Counted from the stretch's first letter, positions 1 to 7,979 are shown. The stretch: 60,806 bases of DNA from an uncultured Eubacterium sp. (GCA_937894585.1 CALBGO010000028.1:1-60806), one strand, 5' to 3'. Notes: generated by a model from the sequence alone, not told the origin. Translations and numbers: made by a program.

Positions 1-65
1 AACTTTTTTTAAATATTTCCCAATTTACTATTGACTATTCATAGTTGGTCTCCTACTTTAACTTT

Positions 66-1112
66 TTATGCTTCTGTTGTATCGTTGTCTTCTTCTTTAC
101 TTTTTCTCTCAATGGGGTTTTCTTCCAAAAAATTCCCGTCTAAATCACAGATTCCTTCGAAATACGGCGTATCTTCAGGCACCATAACCGCCTTCATAGC
201 TGCAATTGCCACCTCAAGCTGTTCATCGGACGGCTCATTTGTAGTCAGCTTCTGCAGGTACAGCCCCGGCAGGCTGAGAATCTTAACCAGCCAGTTATCG
301 CTTCTTCCCGCCCATTTGAGCAGTTCATAGGAAAGTCCCGCAACTACCGGCACCAGCAGCAGCCTGGAAATAATTCTAAGAGCCAGATTAGGCCATCCTA
401 AAAACAGATGCAGCACAAAGCTGATTACCATAACGAAAAGAAGAAAACTGGTTCCGCATCTGGGGTGCAGGGTATAAAACTGCTGTGCATTGGCAGGCGT
501 CAGCTCCAGATTGTTTTCAAAACAGTGGATACATTTATGCTCTGCGCCGTGATACTGAAATACGGTTTGAATATCTTTCATCCTGCTGATTAACGCCAAA
601 TACACCACGAAAATAACGATTCGCATAATGCCTTCCACCAGATTGAATGCAAAATCGCTGTCGATTACCGGTTTCAGCAAATTCGCCACTACTGTGGGCA
701 GCAGGATAAACATACCGATGGTCATAACCAAAGCAAGAATGACCGAAAGGTAAATCATAATATTCCACGCGCCCTTTTCACCGAAAGTCTTTTTCATCCA
801 CTGATCCAGCTTATCTTCTTCCGCCCCGTCTTCCTCCGACCAGTTTGCCTCCAGCACATCCGCAGAATACATCAATATTTTTGTTCCTTCATACAAAGAC
901 ATTACAAAGGATACCACTCCGCGAACCAGCGGAATTTTTGCCCATTTTCCCAGCTTGCGATTGGGCTGGGTTTTCATATGAATTCTGCCGTCAGGCAGAC
1001 GCACCGCCACTGCAGTCCGCTCCATCCCCCGCATCATAATGCCTTCCATGACAGCCTGACCGCCTACCGGTGTAGGACACGCGTTTTTTAAAAATATCTT
1101 GCTTAAATCCAT
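66..1112 (-). CDS. yqhQ: YqhQ-like DUF1385 family membrane protein
   Basis: A 348-residue protein of the DUF1385/YqhQ family, whose function is not established. The N-terminus carries the family hallmark GGQAVMEGIMMRG, followed by several hydrophobic segments (around residues 115-140, 155-175 and 220-265) and the conserved YHGAEHKCIHCFE and HPRCGTSF motifs, which hold clustered His and Cys residues suggestive of metal binding. The ATG is preceded by AGAGGT at suitable spacing. It lies 29 nt downstream of rho on the same strand, a pairing common in Firmicutes, where prfA/prmC often come next. Those would be off the left edge. The family call is firm; no reaction can be assigned. Confidence 0.9.
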   Translation of the reverse strand: MDLSKIFLKNACPTPVGGQAVMEGIMMRGMERTAVAVRLPDGRIHMKTQPNRKLGKWAKIPLVRGVVSFVMSLYEGTKILMYSADVLEANWSEEDGAEEDKLDQWMKKTFGEKGAWNIMIYLSVILALVMTIGMFILLPTVVANLLKPVIDSDFAFNLVEGIMRIVIFVVYLALISRMKDIQTVFQYHGAEHKCIHCFENNLELTPANAQQFYTLHPRCGTSFLLFVMVISFVLHLFLGWPNLALRIISRLLLVPVVAGLSYELLKWAGRSDNWLVKILSLPGLYLQKLTTNEPSDEQLEVAIAAMKAVMVPEDTPYFEGICDLDGNFLEENPIERKSKEEDNDTTEA

Positions 1113-1141
1113 AAATTAACCTCTGTCTGCTGTTTTATCCG

Positions 1142-3124
1142 CTATTTCATAAACACCTTTTTAATAATCTGAATAAAGTTCTCATTGTCCCTCGTATGTG
1201 CCAGATTATCAATAATCGTTTCTGTAACTTCCTGATTATCCCGGTTTGCCATGGCTCTGCGCATCGCCCAGATTCCTTCAAGTTCATCCGGAGTCATCAG
1301 CAGGTCTTCTTTTCTGGTACCGGATTTATTCAAATCAATGGCCGGGAAGATTCTCTTTTCGGAGAGCTTTCTGTCTAAATGCAGTTCCATATTACCTGTA
1401 CCCTTAAATTCCTCAAATATAACATCATCCATACGGCTTCCCGTTTCAATCAGCGCAGTTGCCAGAATTGTAATGCTGCCGCCCTCTTCAATATTTCTTG
1501 CCGCGCCGAAAAATTTCTTCGGTTTATGCAGCGCCCCCGGATCAAGTCCGCCCGAAAGGGTTCTTCCCGAAGGGGGAACAACCAGATTATAAGCTCTGGC
1601 AAGCCTTGTAATACTGTCTAAAAGAATCACTACATCCTTACCGTGCTCCGCAAGACGCTGTGCTCTTGCCAGTACCATCTCCGCAACTTTTACATGATGA
1701 GAAGGCATCTCATCAAAAGTGGAATAAATAACCTCACCGCCGTGCAGAGACCTTTTCATATCCGTCACTTCCTCCGGACGCTCATCAATAAGCAGCACAA
1801 TCATTTCCACCTCTGGATATTTTTTCTCAATGCTGTTGGCAATGTCCTTCAAAAGTGTGGTTTTTCCGGCTTTCGGCGGCGCTGCAATCAGCCCCCTCTG
1901 GCCTTTTCCAATCGGTGCGATTAAATCGATCAGCCGCATAGAAAGATCCCGGCTTCTGTCCTCAAGGGAAAGTCTTTCCGTCGGAAAAATCGGCGTCAGA
2001 TCCTCAAAGTCCGGTCTGCGCATAGCAACCCCGGGTTCGTCGCCGTTAACAGTCAGAACGTAAAGAAGTGCACCGAATTTTTCGCCCTCGTTGGGAAGAC
2101 GGGAAATTCCCTTTATTAAGTCACCTGTCTTTAAATTGAATCTTCGGATTTGCGTCGGCGAAACATACACATCTCTGTCACTTGTTAAAAAATTATTGAA
2201 ACGAAGAAAGCCGAATCCACCCTCAGCAAGCTCCAAAATACCTTCTACTTCAGGACGCGGTCTCTCATCCCGTCTTTTATAATCGGCAGAACGGGAATCT
2301 GCGTGATGTCCGAAGTGTTCCCCCGTACTGTGCGGTTCTGTTTGACCTGCCCCGTAAGCCGTCCGGACATCGTCTTCCTCAAACTCCGCTGTGTTCCCAG
2401 ATTCTGTAAAATTCGATTTCCCTTCATCGCTCTCCGATATATATTCCGCAGCAGACACTGCTCTTTCGGAATCATTCTGTTCAGAAAGCCTCCTGCGGAC
2501 CGCATATATATCGCCGGATTCCGCAAACCTGTCTGCGTCTTCCCCCTCTCCAGAAGGAATATCTGCAGAAATGTCATCTGTATCAGATACCGTATCATCA
2601 TATTCCCAATACGGTGTCTTCAAGGGCTCTCTCTCCTCTGCTATCTCTTTTGCAGCAAGCCGGCTGTCTTCCCGGAAAATATTTTCTTCCGGCTTCTGTT
2701 CTTCTTCTGCTGCTAAAGCCGCCCGCTTTGCCAAAGTCTCCGCCTTCGAAGGCCTGCCCCTCCGTTTCGGAGTCTTCGAAGCCTGTTCCGGCGAAGACTT
2801 CACCCGCTGCGCAGATTCGGTTTTCTTCGCTTTTTCACTTTTCTGCGAGTTTTCAGAGTTCTGTGCAGATTCGGTGTTCTGCACGCTTTCGAGTTTCTGT
2901 GCAGTTCCGGTTTTCCGGGCAGATCCCGCCGCTTTTGAACTTCCCGGCTTCGAGCCGGTCTGCATATCCGCCTGCGAGTTTCCGCCTGCAGCTTTTTTCT
3001 TTTCTTCCTCGGCTGCTAAAGCCGCCCTCTTTGCCAAAGTCTCCGCCTTCGGAGGTCTTCCCCTCCGCTTCGGCGCCGTCTTAACTTCGTTGATAATTCC
3101 ACTTTTTTTATCGTTTTCTGTCAT
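1142..3124 (-). CDS. rho: Transcription termination factor Rho with long N-terminal extension
   Basis: Rho is the hexameric RNA-dependent ATPase that ends untranslated transcripts. The C-terminal ~370 residues are canonical: an RNA-binding fold beginning near EGILELAEGGFGFLR, the Walker A segment PPKAGKTTLL, the Walker B region VVILLDSITRLARAYN, and the secondary RNA-binding loop region. At 660 residues it is much longer than the ~420-residue E. coli protein. The extra ~285 N-terminal residues are low-complexity (Lys, Ala, Glu, Ser rich) and contain two nearly identical blocks, residues 18-41 and 119-142, each with an AT-hook-like RRGRP core followed by KAETLAKRAALAAEEE. N-terminal insertions of this kind are known in clostridial and actinobacterial Rho proteins and are thought to bind nucleic acid. 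The ribosome binding site is weak (purine-rich AGAAAGAAGAAG). Confidence 0.96.
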   Translation of the reverse strand: MTENDKKSGIINEVKTAPKRRGRPPKAETLAKRAALAAEEEKKKAAGGNSQADMQTGSKPGSSKAAGSARKTGTAQKLESVQNTESAQNSENSQKSEKAKKTESAQRVKSSPEQASKTPKRRGRPSKAETLAKRAALAAEEEQKPEENIFREDSRLAAKEIAEEREPLKTPYWEYDDTVSDTDDISADIPSGEGEDADRFAESGDIYAVRRRLSEQNDSERAVSAAEYISESDEGKSNFTESGNTAEFEEDDVRTAYGAGQTEPHSTGEHFGHHADSRSADYKRRDERPRPEVEGILELAEGGFGFLRFNNFLTSDRDVYVSPTQIRRFNLKTGDLIKGISRLPNEGEKFGALLYVLTVNGDEPGVAMRRPDFEDLTPIFPTERLSLEDRSRDLSMRLIDLIAPIGKGQRGLIAAPPKAGKTTLLKDIANSIEKKYPEVEMIVLLIDERPEEVTDMKRSLHGGEVIYSTFDEMPSHHVKVAEMVLARAQRLAEHGKDVVILLDSITRLARAYNLVVPPSGRTLSGGLDPGALHKPKKFFGAARNIEEGGSITILATALIETGSRMDDVIFEEFKGTGNMELHLDRKLSEKRIFPAIDLNKSGTRKEDLLMTPDELEGIWAMRRAMANRDNQEVTETIIDNLAHTRDNENFIQIIKKVFMK

Positions 3125-3512
3125 TTTCTTCTTCTTTCTACTCTATTTTTACGAATACACAATTCGCATAATACTATAACATTTAAATATTTCCGGGAAA
3201 TATATCCGTTCTTTCTGCAAACCCCGAAATTCAGTCAAAGCTCCGAGTCTGCCTTTATAACCTGTTCTTTACTATAAAACTACGGGGGAAAAACTGTTCC
3301 ATAAAATATACGCTTAAACGATTTGACCCACCGGTACAACAGTCTCTTAAACAATACCGACAGCAAAAGGAACAAAGTAACCGAAAAAGTATATAGGATA
3401 TATATTGAAACGCGCAGAAACACGCTTAAAACCAATACGCTCTGTCTGTCATAAAAGATAAGACGCGATGCGCCTTCTCACAACCACAAAGACTATAAAT
3501 ATAATTCTGCAT

Positions 3513-3926
3513 TTAATTATAATACAGTGCAGAACAAAATAAAAGGGGATATTTTTGTCGAAAAGAATTAAAAAACATAAAAAAGAAAATCCTCTCCCCG
3601 TGTACAAAGGTATCCTTACATTCATACCGATGTCTGCAACTGCGACCACAACGATATTCACATATCTGCAGCTGCCACTGAAGCCGAAACGGTATTCGCG
3701 CGCCTATATCTGCAGCTGTACTGTCACCTGTTCCTGCGTTTATACCTGCATCCGCAACTGCGAACGCAACTGTCTTCCAGCTTCTATACCCATACCCGGT
3801 ATATTTTGTCTTTTCATCTCCCGAAATCACCTGTATCACTCTCATCTCTGATTTTACAGGGGATTTTTTGCCTTTATGTAGATGGGTATCGATACCAATT
3901 TTAACTTTAAATTCTATTAAACCCAT
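3513..3926 (-). CDS. Doubtful hypothetical protein or decayed gene with repeated AVADIG-like motif
   Basis: An ATG-started frame of 137 codons with no recognisable family. Its first ~45 residues (start MGLIEFKVKIG) look plausibly coding. The middle is repetitive: AVADAGINA, then TAADIGARIPF, and in a neighbouring frame AVADIGMNVRIPL, as if a repeated protein segment had been put out of frame. The DNA shows matching degenerate repeats around CTGCAGCTG/CTGCAACTG at 3620-3770. There is no clear ribosome binding site, and the last part of the frame lacks coding character. A perfect palindrome, GGTATCGATACC, lies inside it. I read it as a decayed gene or a chance frame over a repeat. Confidence 0.2.
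   Translation of the reverse strand: MGLIEFKVKIGIDTHLHKGKKSPVKSEMRVIQVISGDEKTKYTGYGYRSWKTVAFAVADAGINAGTGDSTAADIGARIPFRLQWQLQICEYRCGRSCRHRYECKDTFVHGERIFFFMFFNSFRQKYPLLFCSALYYN
3885..3896. repeat. Perfect 12-bp palindrome GGTATCGATACC
   Basis: A perfect dyad that could be an operator. No promoter is evident immediately beside it on either strand, so this is a structural observation only. Confidence 0.35.
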
Positions 3927-3959
3927 TTTGTATCTATTTCAGACGAAAAGTTTGCGCTT

Positions 3960-4010
3960 TTAATCTAATTTTTGCTGTAAATCATCGAAAATTTGCTTCA
4001 AATTCTTCAT
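3960..4010 (-). CDS. Possible 16-residue peptide with strong Shine-Dalgarno
   Basis: A very short frame encoding MKNLKQIFDDLQQKLD. Its ATG is preceded by GGGAGGGGGTAT, one of the better Shine-Dalgarno sequences in the window, and this is the only reason to list it. The predicted peptide is amphipathic. It lies upstream of and co-oriented with rho but about 840 bp away. It may be the surviving start of a lost gene, a small protein, or chance. Confidence 0.25.
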   Translation of the reverse strand: MKNLKQIFDDLQQKLD

Positions 4011-4082
4011 ATACCCCCTCCCTTCTTCACAGAATTCCCCTGCAAATCGCCAAAAAGACATCGGCGGGGGATTTGGAGGTGC

Positions 4083-4193
4083 CAAGCATATTCGTAAATT
4101 TATCTGCCGGTTAAAAATATCAAGTATATTCAAGTCTCTATATGCCGATTGGAAATACAAGCATATTCAGGGTCTGCCTATCGAACGTATTTA
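4083..4193. repeat. Three-copy ~37-bp tandem repeat
   Basis: Units begin at 4083, 4121 and 4158, each with CAAGYATATTC. Units 1 and 2 also share TGCCGRTTRRAAATA at their ends; unit 3 has decayed to CTATCG...ATTTA there. Both ends of the unit are conserved and the middle differs. There is no separate spacer of CRISPR type. Confidence 0.6.
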
Positions 4194-4238
4194 GGTTTTT
4201 CACCCGTTAAAATATGCTCCCGCTGAATGCACTATAGC

Positions 4239-4268
4239 AAAAGAGATGCCCTATCGGACATCCCTTTT
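4239..4268. terminator. Hairpin, possible bidirectional terminator
   Basis: AAAAGAGATGCC and GGACATCCCTTTT form a stem with a five-base loop and one mismatch. Either strand would end in a short T run. It lies downstream of the surface-protein remnant (minus strand). Confidence 0.4.
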
Positions 4269-4287
4269 GAGCCGTCGCTCACACCAT

Positions 4288-4353
4288 AATTATTAAGCTG
4301 TATGAAATCCTTACGATAGTTTTTAAGCTGTATGAGCATCCGCACGACAATTT
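4288..4353. repeat. Two-copy 33-bp tandem repeat
   Basis: Two adjacent 33-bp units share TTAAGCTGTATGA and then ATCC-CACGA-like sequence with several substitutions. No coding frame crosses it. Confidence 0.55.
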
Positions 4354-4489
4354 ATACTGCTCTTAAAAGCACCCCTGTTTTATTCGAGGCACGTTGCTTT
4401 GATCTGCCGATGTAAACTACATTAACTAACACCGGCGGAATTGCGGCAACTCTGTTTCAAATTAATTTCAAAATATGCTGTACAGAGAC

Positions 4490-5080
4490 TTATCTGCCCG
4501 TCCGCATTACCACATTAGACCACTGTGTATAGTAAGTTTCTCCTGCGATTTCACGAACACCACGCATTTTATAATAGTAGCGGGTTCCTTTTTTCACGGA
4601 TTTTCCATTTTTGTAGTATCCGCTTGTTTTGTTGGTTTTTGTGACAAACCACGCCTTCTCTCCAAAGTTGGTCTTTTTCTTTGCGGAACGGAAAATTTCA
4701 TAATTGTCCACTTTGTAACCGTAAGACTTCTTGTAACGAAGTTTAATCCAGCCTTTGCCGATTTCACCTTTCTTGTAGTACATTTTGATGGTGGTATTCT
4801 GCACGCCTTTGGCAATACGGTCATTTTTAGCTTCCTCTGTTTCGCCGAAGACTGCAGCTACCTGAATATCTTCCGAAACAGATTTAATCGTATAAGATGA
4901 AACTGCGCCGACACTCTTTCCGTTAATCAGAAGTTCTTTGACTTCATATCCTTCGTCAGCCGTCAAAGTTACCTCTACATTTCCACCACGATGAATACGG
5001 TCTGTACTTAAGCTGATTTTGCCGTGCTCAGTCTGAACAGCCGTGATGTCGTAGTAAGTAACAACCGGCGGCGAAACAGG
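4490..5080 (-). pseudogene. Remnant of a cell-surface protein (InlB-type repeat plus Fn3-like tail)
   Basis: An open frame of about 196 codons that starts directly after an in-frame TAA, with no ATG or ribosome binding site at its upstream end. The first ~60 residues (YYDITAVQTEHGKISLS... to VAAVFGE) match the pattern of bacterial InlB-B-type repeats, with TADEGYEVKELLINGK as the core. The last ~90 residues, with W-KLRYKKSYGYKVDNYEI and GTRYYYKMRG, look like the fibronectin-III-like tail found in clostridial surface proteins with multiple such domains. A TTG at 4966 could initiate but would cut the repeat in half. The sequence just upstream (5081-5160) has coding character in another frame (FKELPGAVFEDAGAASF), so I read the whole as a 5'-truncated, frameshifted gene. 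Confidence 0.6.
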
Positions 5081-5188
5081 TTACGGTTATGATTTTTCAC
5101 AACTCGAAAAGAAGCCGCCCCTGCGTCTTCAAATACCGCACCGGGCAGCTCCTTAAACAAACTGTTATGATTCGATTGTTATATCTTT

Positions 5189-6037
5189 TTATTTTGTATA
5201 ATCGTAGAAACCAACACCGGTCTTTCTTCCCAGTTTTCCGGCTCTTACCATCTTTCTCAGCAGAACATGTGCTCTGTACTTCGGATCACCGTATTCGTTA
5301 TACAGTACATCCATAATCGCCAAGCATACATCAAGACCAATCAGGTCGCCCAGTTCCAGAGGTCCCATCGGATGATTAGCACCCAGCTTCATAGCAGTGT
5401 CGATGCCCTTTGCATCTGCAACGCCGTCAGCCAGAATGCCGATACCTTCGTTAATCATCGGAATCAGAATTCTGTTTACAACAAATCCCGGAGCTTCTGC
5501 AACTTCTACCGGAGTCTTACCCAGCTTTTCTGCCAGTTCAATGACAGTAGCCTTAGTTTCGTCAGAAGTAGTCAGACCCTGAATGATTTCTACCAGTTTC
5601 ATAGCAGGAACAGGGTTGAAAAAGTGCATTCCGATTACTTTGTCAGGTCTTCCTGTTGCAGCTGCGATTTCTGTAATGGACAGGGAAGAAGTGTTGGTTG
5701 CAATAATTGCTTCCGGTTTTACTAACTGGTCTAATTCAGCAAACAGAGCTTTCTTTACTTCCATATCTTCTGTCGCAGCTTCGATAATCAGGTCTGCATC
5801 TTTTACAATGCTGATGTCGGTGGAACCGTGAACTCTTCCCATGATTTCTGCCTTGTCAGCTTCAGTGATTTTTTCTTTTTTAATCAGGCGGTCCAGATTC
5901 TTTTCAACTGTAGCCAGTCCCTTATCTACAGAGGTCTGTCTTCTGGCTCTCAGCACTACTTCATAACCGTTCTGAGCAAGAACCTGAATAATGCCGGCAC
6001 CCATGGTACCTGTTCCTAATACACCAACTTTTTTCAT
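5189..6037 (-). CDS. hbd: 3-hydroxybutyryl-CoA dehydrogenase
   Basis: An NAD(P)H-dependent enzyme that reduces acetoacetyl-CoA to 3-hydroxybutyryl-CoA in the butyrate pathway. At 282 residues it has the normal family length. The Rossmann dinucleotide motif GTGTMGAG is at residues 8-15. SSLSITEIAAATGRP and the catalytic HFFNPVPAMKLVE segment lie near residues 115-150. The C-terminal domain has the conserved ANHPMGPLELGDLIGLD and ends GRKTGVGFYDY. The ATG has a good GGAGGG site. Unlike many clostridia, it stands alone here rather than in a crt-bcd-etf-hbd operon. Its own promoter (6116-6143) is followed by a Rex-like operator (6084-6101), which suggests repression when NADH is low. Confidence 0.96.
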   Translation of the reverse strand: MKKVGVLGTGTMGAGIIQVLAQNGYEVVLRARRQTSVDKGLATVEKNLDRLIKKEKITEADKAEIMGRVHGSTDISIVKDADLIIEAATEDMEVKKALFAELDQLVKPEAIIATNTSSLSITEIAAATGRPDKVIGMHFFNPVPAMKLVEIIQGLTTSDETKATVIELAEKLGKTPVEVAEAPGFVVNRILIPMINEGIGILADGVADAKGIDTAMKLGANHPMGPLELGDLIGLDVCLAIMDVLYNEYGDPKYRAHVLLRKMVRAGKLGRKTGVGFYDYTK

Positions 6038-6083
6038 TGTAATACCCTCCTACAAATTGTATGATAATCCTGTTTGAAAAGTT

Positions 6084-6101
6084 TTGTTAAAAAATTAACT
6101 T
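6084..6101. promoter_or_regulatory. Rex-like operator in the hbd leader
   Basis: TTGTTAA-AAAA-TTAACTT matches the Rex consensus TTGTTAAnnnnTTAACAA at 12 of 14 defined bases. It lies just downstream of the predicted hbd transcription start, where bound Rex would block transcription. Rex control of hbd is known in other clostridia; binding here is inferred. Confidence 0.6.
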
Positions 6102-6115
6102 TTCTGTGTACCCTC

Positions 6116-6143
6116 ATTATAGCACAATTAAAAATATTGTAAA
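6116..6143 (-). promoter_or_regulatory. Sigma-A promoter of hbd
   Basis: On the minus strand TTTACA (6138-6143) and TATAAT (6116-6121) are separated by 16 bp. The predicted start near 6109 gives a leader of about 70 nt. Confidence 0.7.
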
Positions 6144-6264
6144 CCCCAATTTGTATTATTTATTTCAGTACATTAAAGTTCTGTATAAAGGTTATAAACC
6201 GGGTCTTGCAAACTGCCCGCTTTTTAAAGCCGGCGGGATTTCGGAAGTCCTGTTTCAAAGCCGT

Positions 6265-7353
6265 TTACCGCGAGAAAAGCAGATATTCCGTAATCGCTTC
6301 TGACAGCTGAAAAAATGCGAAAAGCTGTCCCAGATTCCGATCATTCATTACTGGAAGGGAAATCTCCGCTCCCGGATTTTCATTTTTGAATGCCTCTCTT
6401 GCGGAATCTCTCATCAAAAGATTTAACGAACCGTCCTCATTGCAGCCTTCAAAAAAAGGCATCATAATGTCGGCAGCATCTGCTTCAACCAAAAGTAAAG
6501 TCTCAAACGGTTCCGCCTGTCCGCCTGCCGTTTTGCCGGATTTCCCGCTTATCCTGAATCCTTCCGCTCCGGGCATAAATATTGTATTTCCCTGCAGAAC
6601 CGCAAAGTCTTCTAACTGGCGCTGCCATACATGCAGGATTTCCTCCCCGCCGCAGACGGCTCTGCCTACAGCATAGTCGACTGCATCTTTATCCCACGCC
6701 GGAGAAGCCAGCATTTCGTAAAATCCGTCCAAATATGCCTTTGTATCCACACCCTTTATCGCTAAAGGCAGCAGTACTGCCGCAGAACCCGCAGCAAATT
6801 CCGCCGTTAACTCCGGTAAAGACATCTGCGGATAATCCTCTGCCGCGGCTTCCTGTGCAAAAAATACGCTTCCGCCTCCCAAAACCGCAGCCACCCGTTC
6901 TGCAGCCTGCTCCTTTCCGAACTTTGTAATCAGCAGTTTTTTAAGAAGCGCATATGCACCCCGAAGAGAAAGACTCTCTTCACTATCCGAAACAAGAAGT
7001 ACAGAAAAACGCAGGTTTTCCAGTTTTTCCAAAAGCGATGCATAGTCTGACGGAGAAAGAGTCTCCCCGAATACAATAACCTCGGCTTTCGGCTCTTCCG
7101 GGGAAGCGGCAGCCGCTGCGGCTCGAATCTGCTCTGCAAGCAGTCCCTCCGCAAGAACAACTACGGCCTCGCTGTTGTTTGTCAATAATTCCGCAGCCGA
7201 CTGTACCTGCGGCAGACAGTCCTGATCCGCCCTTGTAACCGCATAGCGCATCCACGGTCTGTTCCAGATTTCGTCCAATGCCTGTCCGCACCTGCTCTTC
7301 ATCTGTTCTATATTCAGTTTTTCAAAATTCTTCTTTTCAATTGTAATATTCAT
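6265..7353 (-). CDS. Degenerate phosphoglucose-isomerase-like (SIS-fold) protein
   Basis: 362 residues that I read as a divergent relative of glucose-6-phosphate isomerase (about 450 residues in Bacillus). The resemblance runs in order through the protein: YASLLEKLENLRFSVLLVS (104-122) to the strand before the phosphate loop; ALLKKLLITKFGKEQAAERV (135-154) to the FRKLLEEKYGKEEAKARI-like helix; AAVLLPLAIKGVDTKAYLDG (191-210) to VGLLPIAVSGADID-like sequence; and DRNLGQLFAFFQLSEAITEY (338-357) to the C-terminal helix. The phosphate-binding SKSGTTTEP is replaced by SDSEESLSL, the GGRFS segment is lost, and the protein stops before the catalytic C-terminal Lys region. Enzyme activity is therefore unlikely. 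It lies 26 nt downstream of an ECF-type sigma gene, with a strong AAAGGAG site, so both are probably co-transcribed. A regulatory or binding role is only a guess. Confidence 0.55.
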   Translation of the reverse strand: MNITIEKKNFEKLNIEQMKSRCGQALDEIWNRPWMRYAVTRADQDCLPQVQSAAELLTNNSEAVVVLAEGLLAEQIRAAAAAASPEEPKAEVIVFGETLSPSDYASLLEKLENLRFSVLLVSDSEESLSLRGAYALLKKLLITKFGKEQAAERVAAVLGGGSVFFAQEAAAEDYPQMSLPELTAEFAAGSAAVLLPLAIKGVDTKAYLDGFYEMLASPAWDKDAVDYAVGRAVCGGEEILHVWQRQLEDFAVLQGNTIFMPGAEGFRISGKSGKTAGGQAEPFETLLLVEADAADIMMPFFEGCNEDGSLNLLMRDSAREAFKNENPGAEISLPVMNDRNLGQLFAFFQLSEAITEYLLFSR

Positions 7354-7379
7354 AATGCAAATCTCCTTTACATTACATC

Positions 7380-7979
7380 TTACTCGCTTCGCTCCCGTTT
7401 GGCAACTTTGATTTCATCCTCTTTCAGCATTTCACGCAGCTTTTTCAGCGCACGGGTTTTTACTGTTTTAACGGTGTTGTAATTCATATGTAAAAACTCA
7501 GCAATCTCTACAAGTGAAAAACCTTTCAGGTACCGCATTCTTACTATGGTCTGTTCCGCCGCATCAAGTCTTTCCAAAAAGAATATCAGATCTTCGTACT
7601 CCATCTGTGCGCACATACGCTCCCAGTCCCCGCTGCTTCGGTTTCCGACAGACAGCCTGCTGATTTCTCCATCCCAGCTCAACTCCCTTTTTTCTTTCTG
7701 TCTACAGTTTTTCAGATGCTGGCTTACATATCTTCGTGTTATTTTATACAGCCAGCAATCTATACTGCCCGGCTGTTTCAGCTGCTCGATACGGCTGTAT
7801 GCAATCAGAAAGATATCCTGCGACAAATCCTCCACATCGTCTTTCTGCACCGTCAGGCGCGATACCGCCGTCTTAATTACATCGTATTTCCCGCAAAGCA
7901 AGATTCTCCTGCGCTCCAGCTCCGATAACCCCTTCTCTTCATCTTCCGAAATCTCCTCATTTTCAAACGCTCCTTCCAT
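7380..7979 (-). CDS. ECF-type sigma-70 family RNA polymerase sigma factor
   Basis: 199 residues with a region 2 segment (DVEDLSQDIFLIAYSRIEQL, about residues 48-67, then CWLYKITRRYVSQHLKN) and a region 4 helix-turn-helix (LKGFSLVEIAEFLHMNYNTVKT, about residues 150-171). The charged N-terminal ~20 residues are an extension. An excellent GGAGG site precedes the ATG. The next gene on the strand encodes the degenerate isomerase-like protein; there is no recognisable membrane anti-sigma factor with a zinc or transmembrane domain. The sigma class is clear, but the target promoters are unknown. Confidence 0.85.
   Translation of the reverse strand: MEGAFENEEISEDEEKGLSELERRRILLCGKYDVIKTAVSRLTVQKDDVEDLSQDIFLIAYSRIEQLKQPGSIDCWLYKITRRYVSQHLKNCRQKEKRELSWDGEISRLSVGNRSSGDWERMCAQMEYEDLIFFLERLDAAEQTIVRMRYLKGFSLVEIAEFLHMNYNTVKTVKTRALKKLREMLKEDEIKVAKRERSE

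Larger units (their letters stand above)
3125..4489. other. Gene-poor 1.37 kb spacer with several short repeats
   Basis: No convincing full-length gene lies between rho and the surface-protein remnant. The stretch holds a doubtful 137-codon frame with repetitive composition (3513-3926, minus), a 16-codon frame with a strong ribosome binding site (3960-4010, minus), a perfect 12-bp palindrome GGTATCGATACC (3885-3896), a three-copy ~37-bp repeat (4083-4193), a hairpin (4239-4268) and a two-copy 33-bp repeat (4288-4353). The rho promoter must also be here but I could not place it with confidence. Confidence 0.6.

Noticed and set aside
2391..3179. 262-codon frame on the plus strand over rho
   Set aside because: Antisense to the low-complexity N-terminus of Rho; its Ser/Phe-rich composition mirrors the Lys/Glu-rich codons on the other strand, and it has no ribosome binding site.
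3555..3851. 98-codon plus-strand frame with TTG start and AGGGGA upstream
   Set aside because: It has a fair ribosome binding site, but the product is Cys/Thr/Pro-rich and reads the repeat region; no coding character after the first 25 codons.
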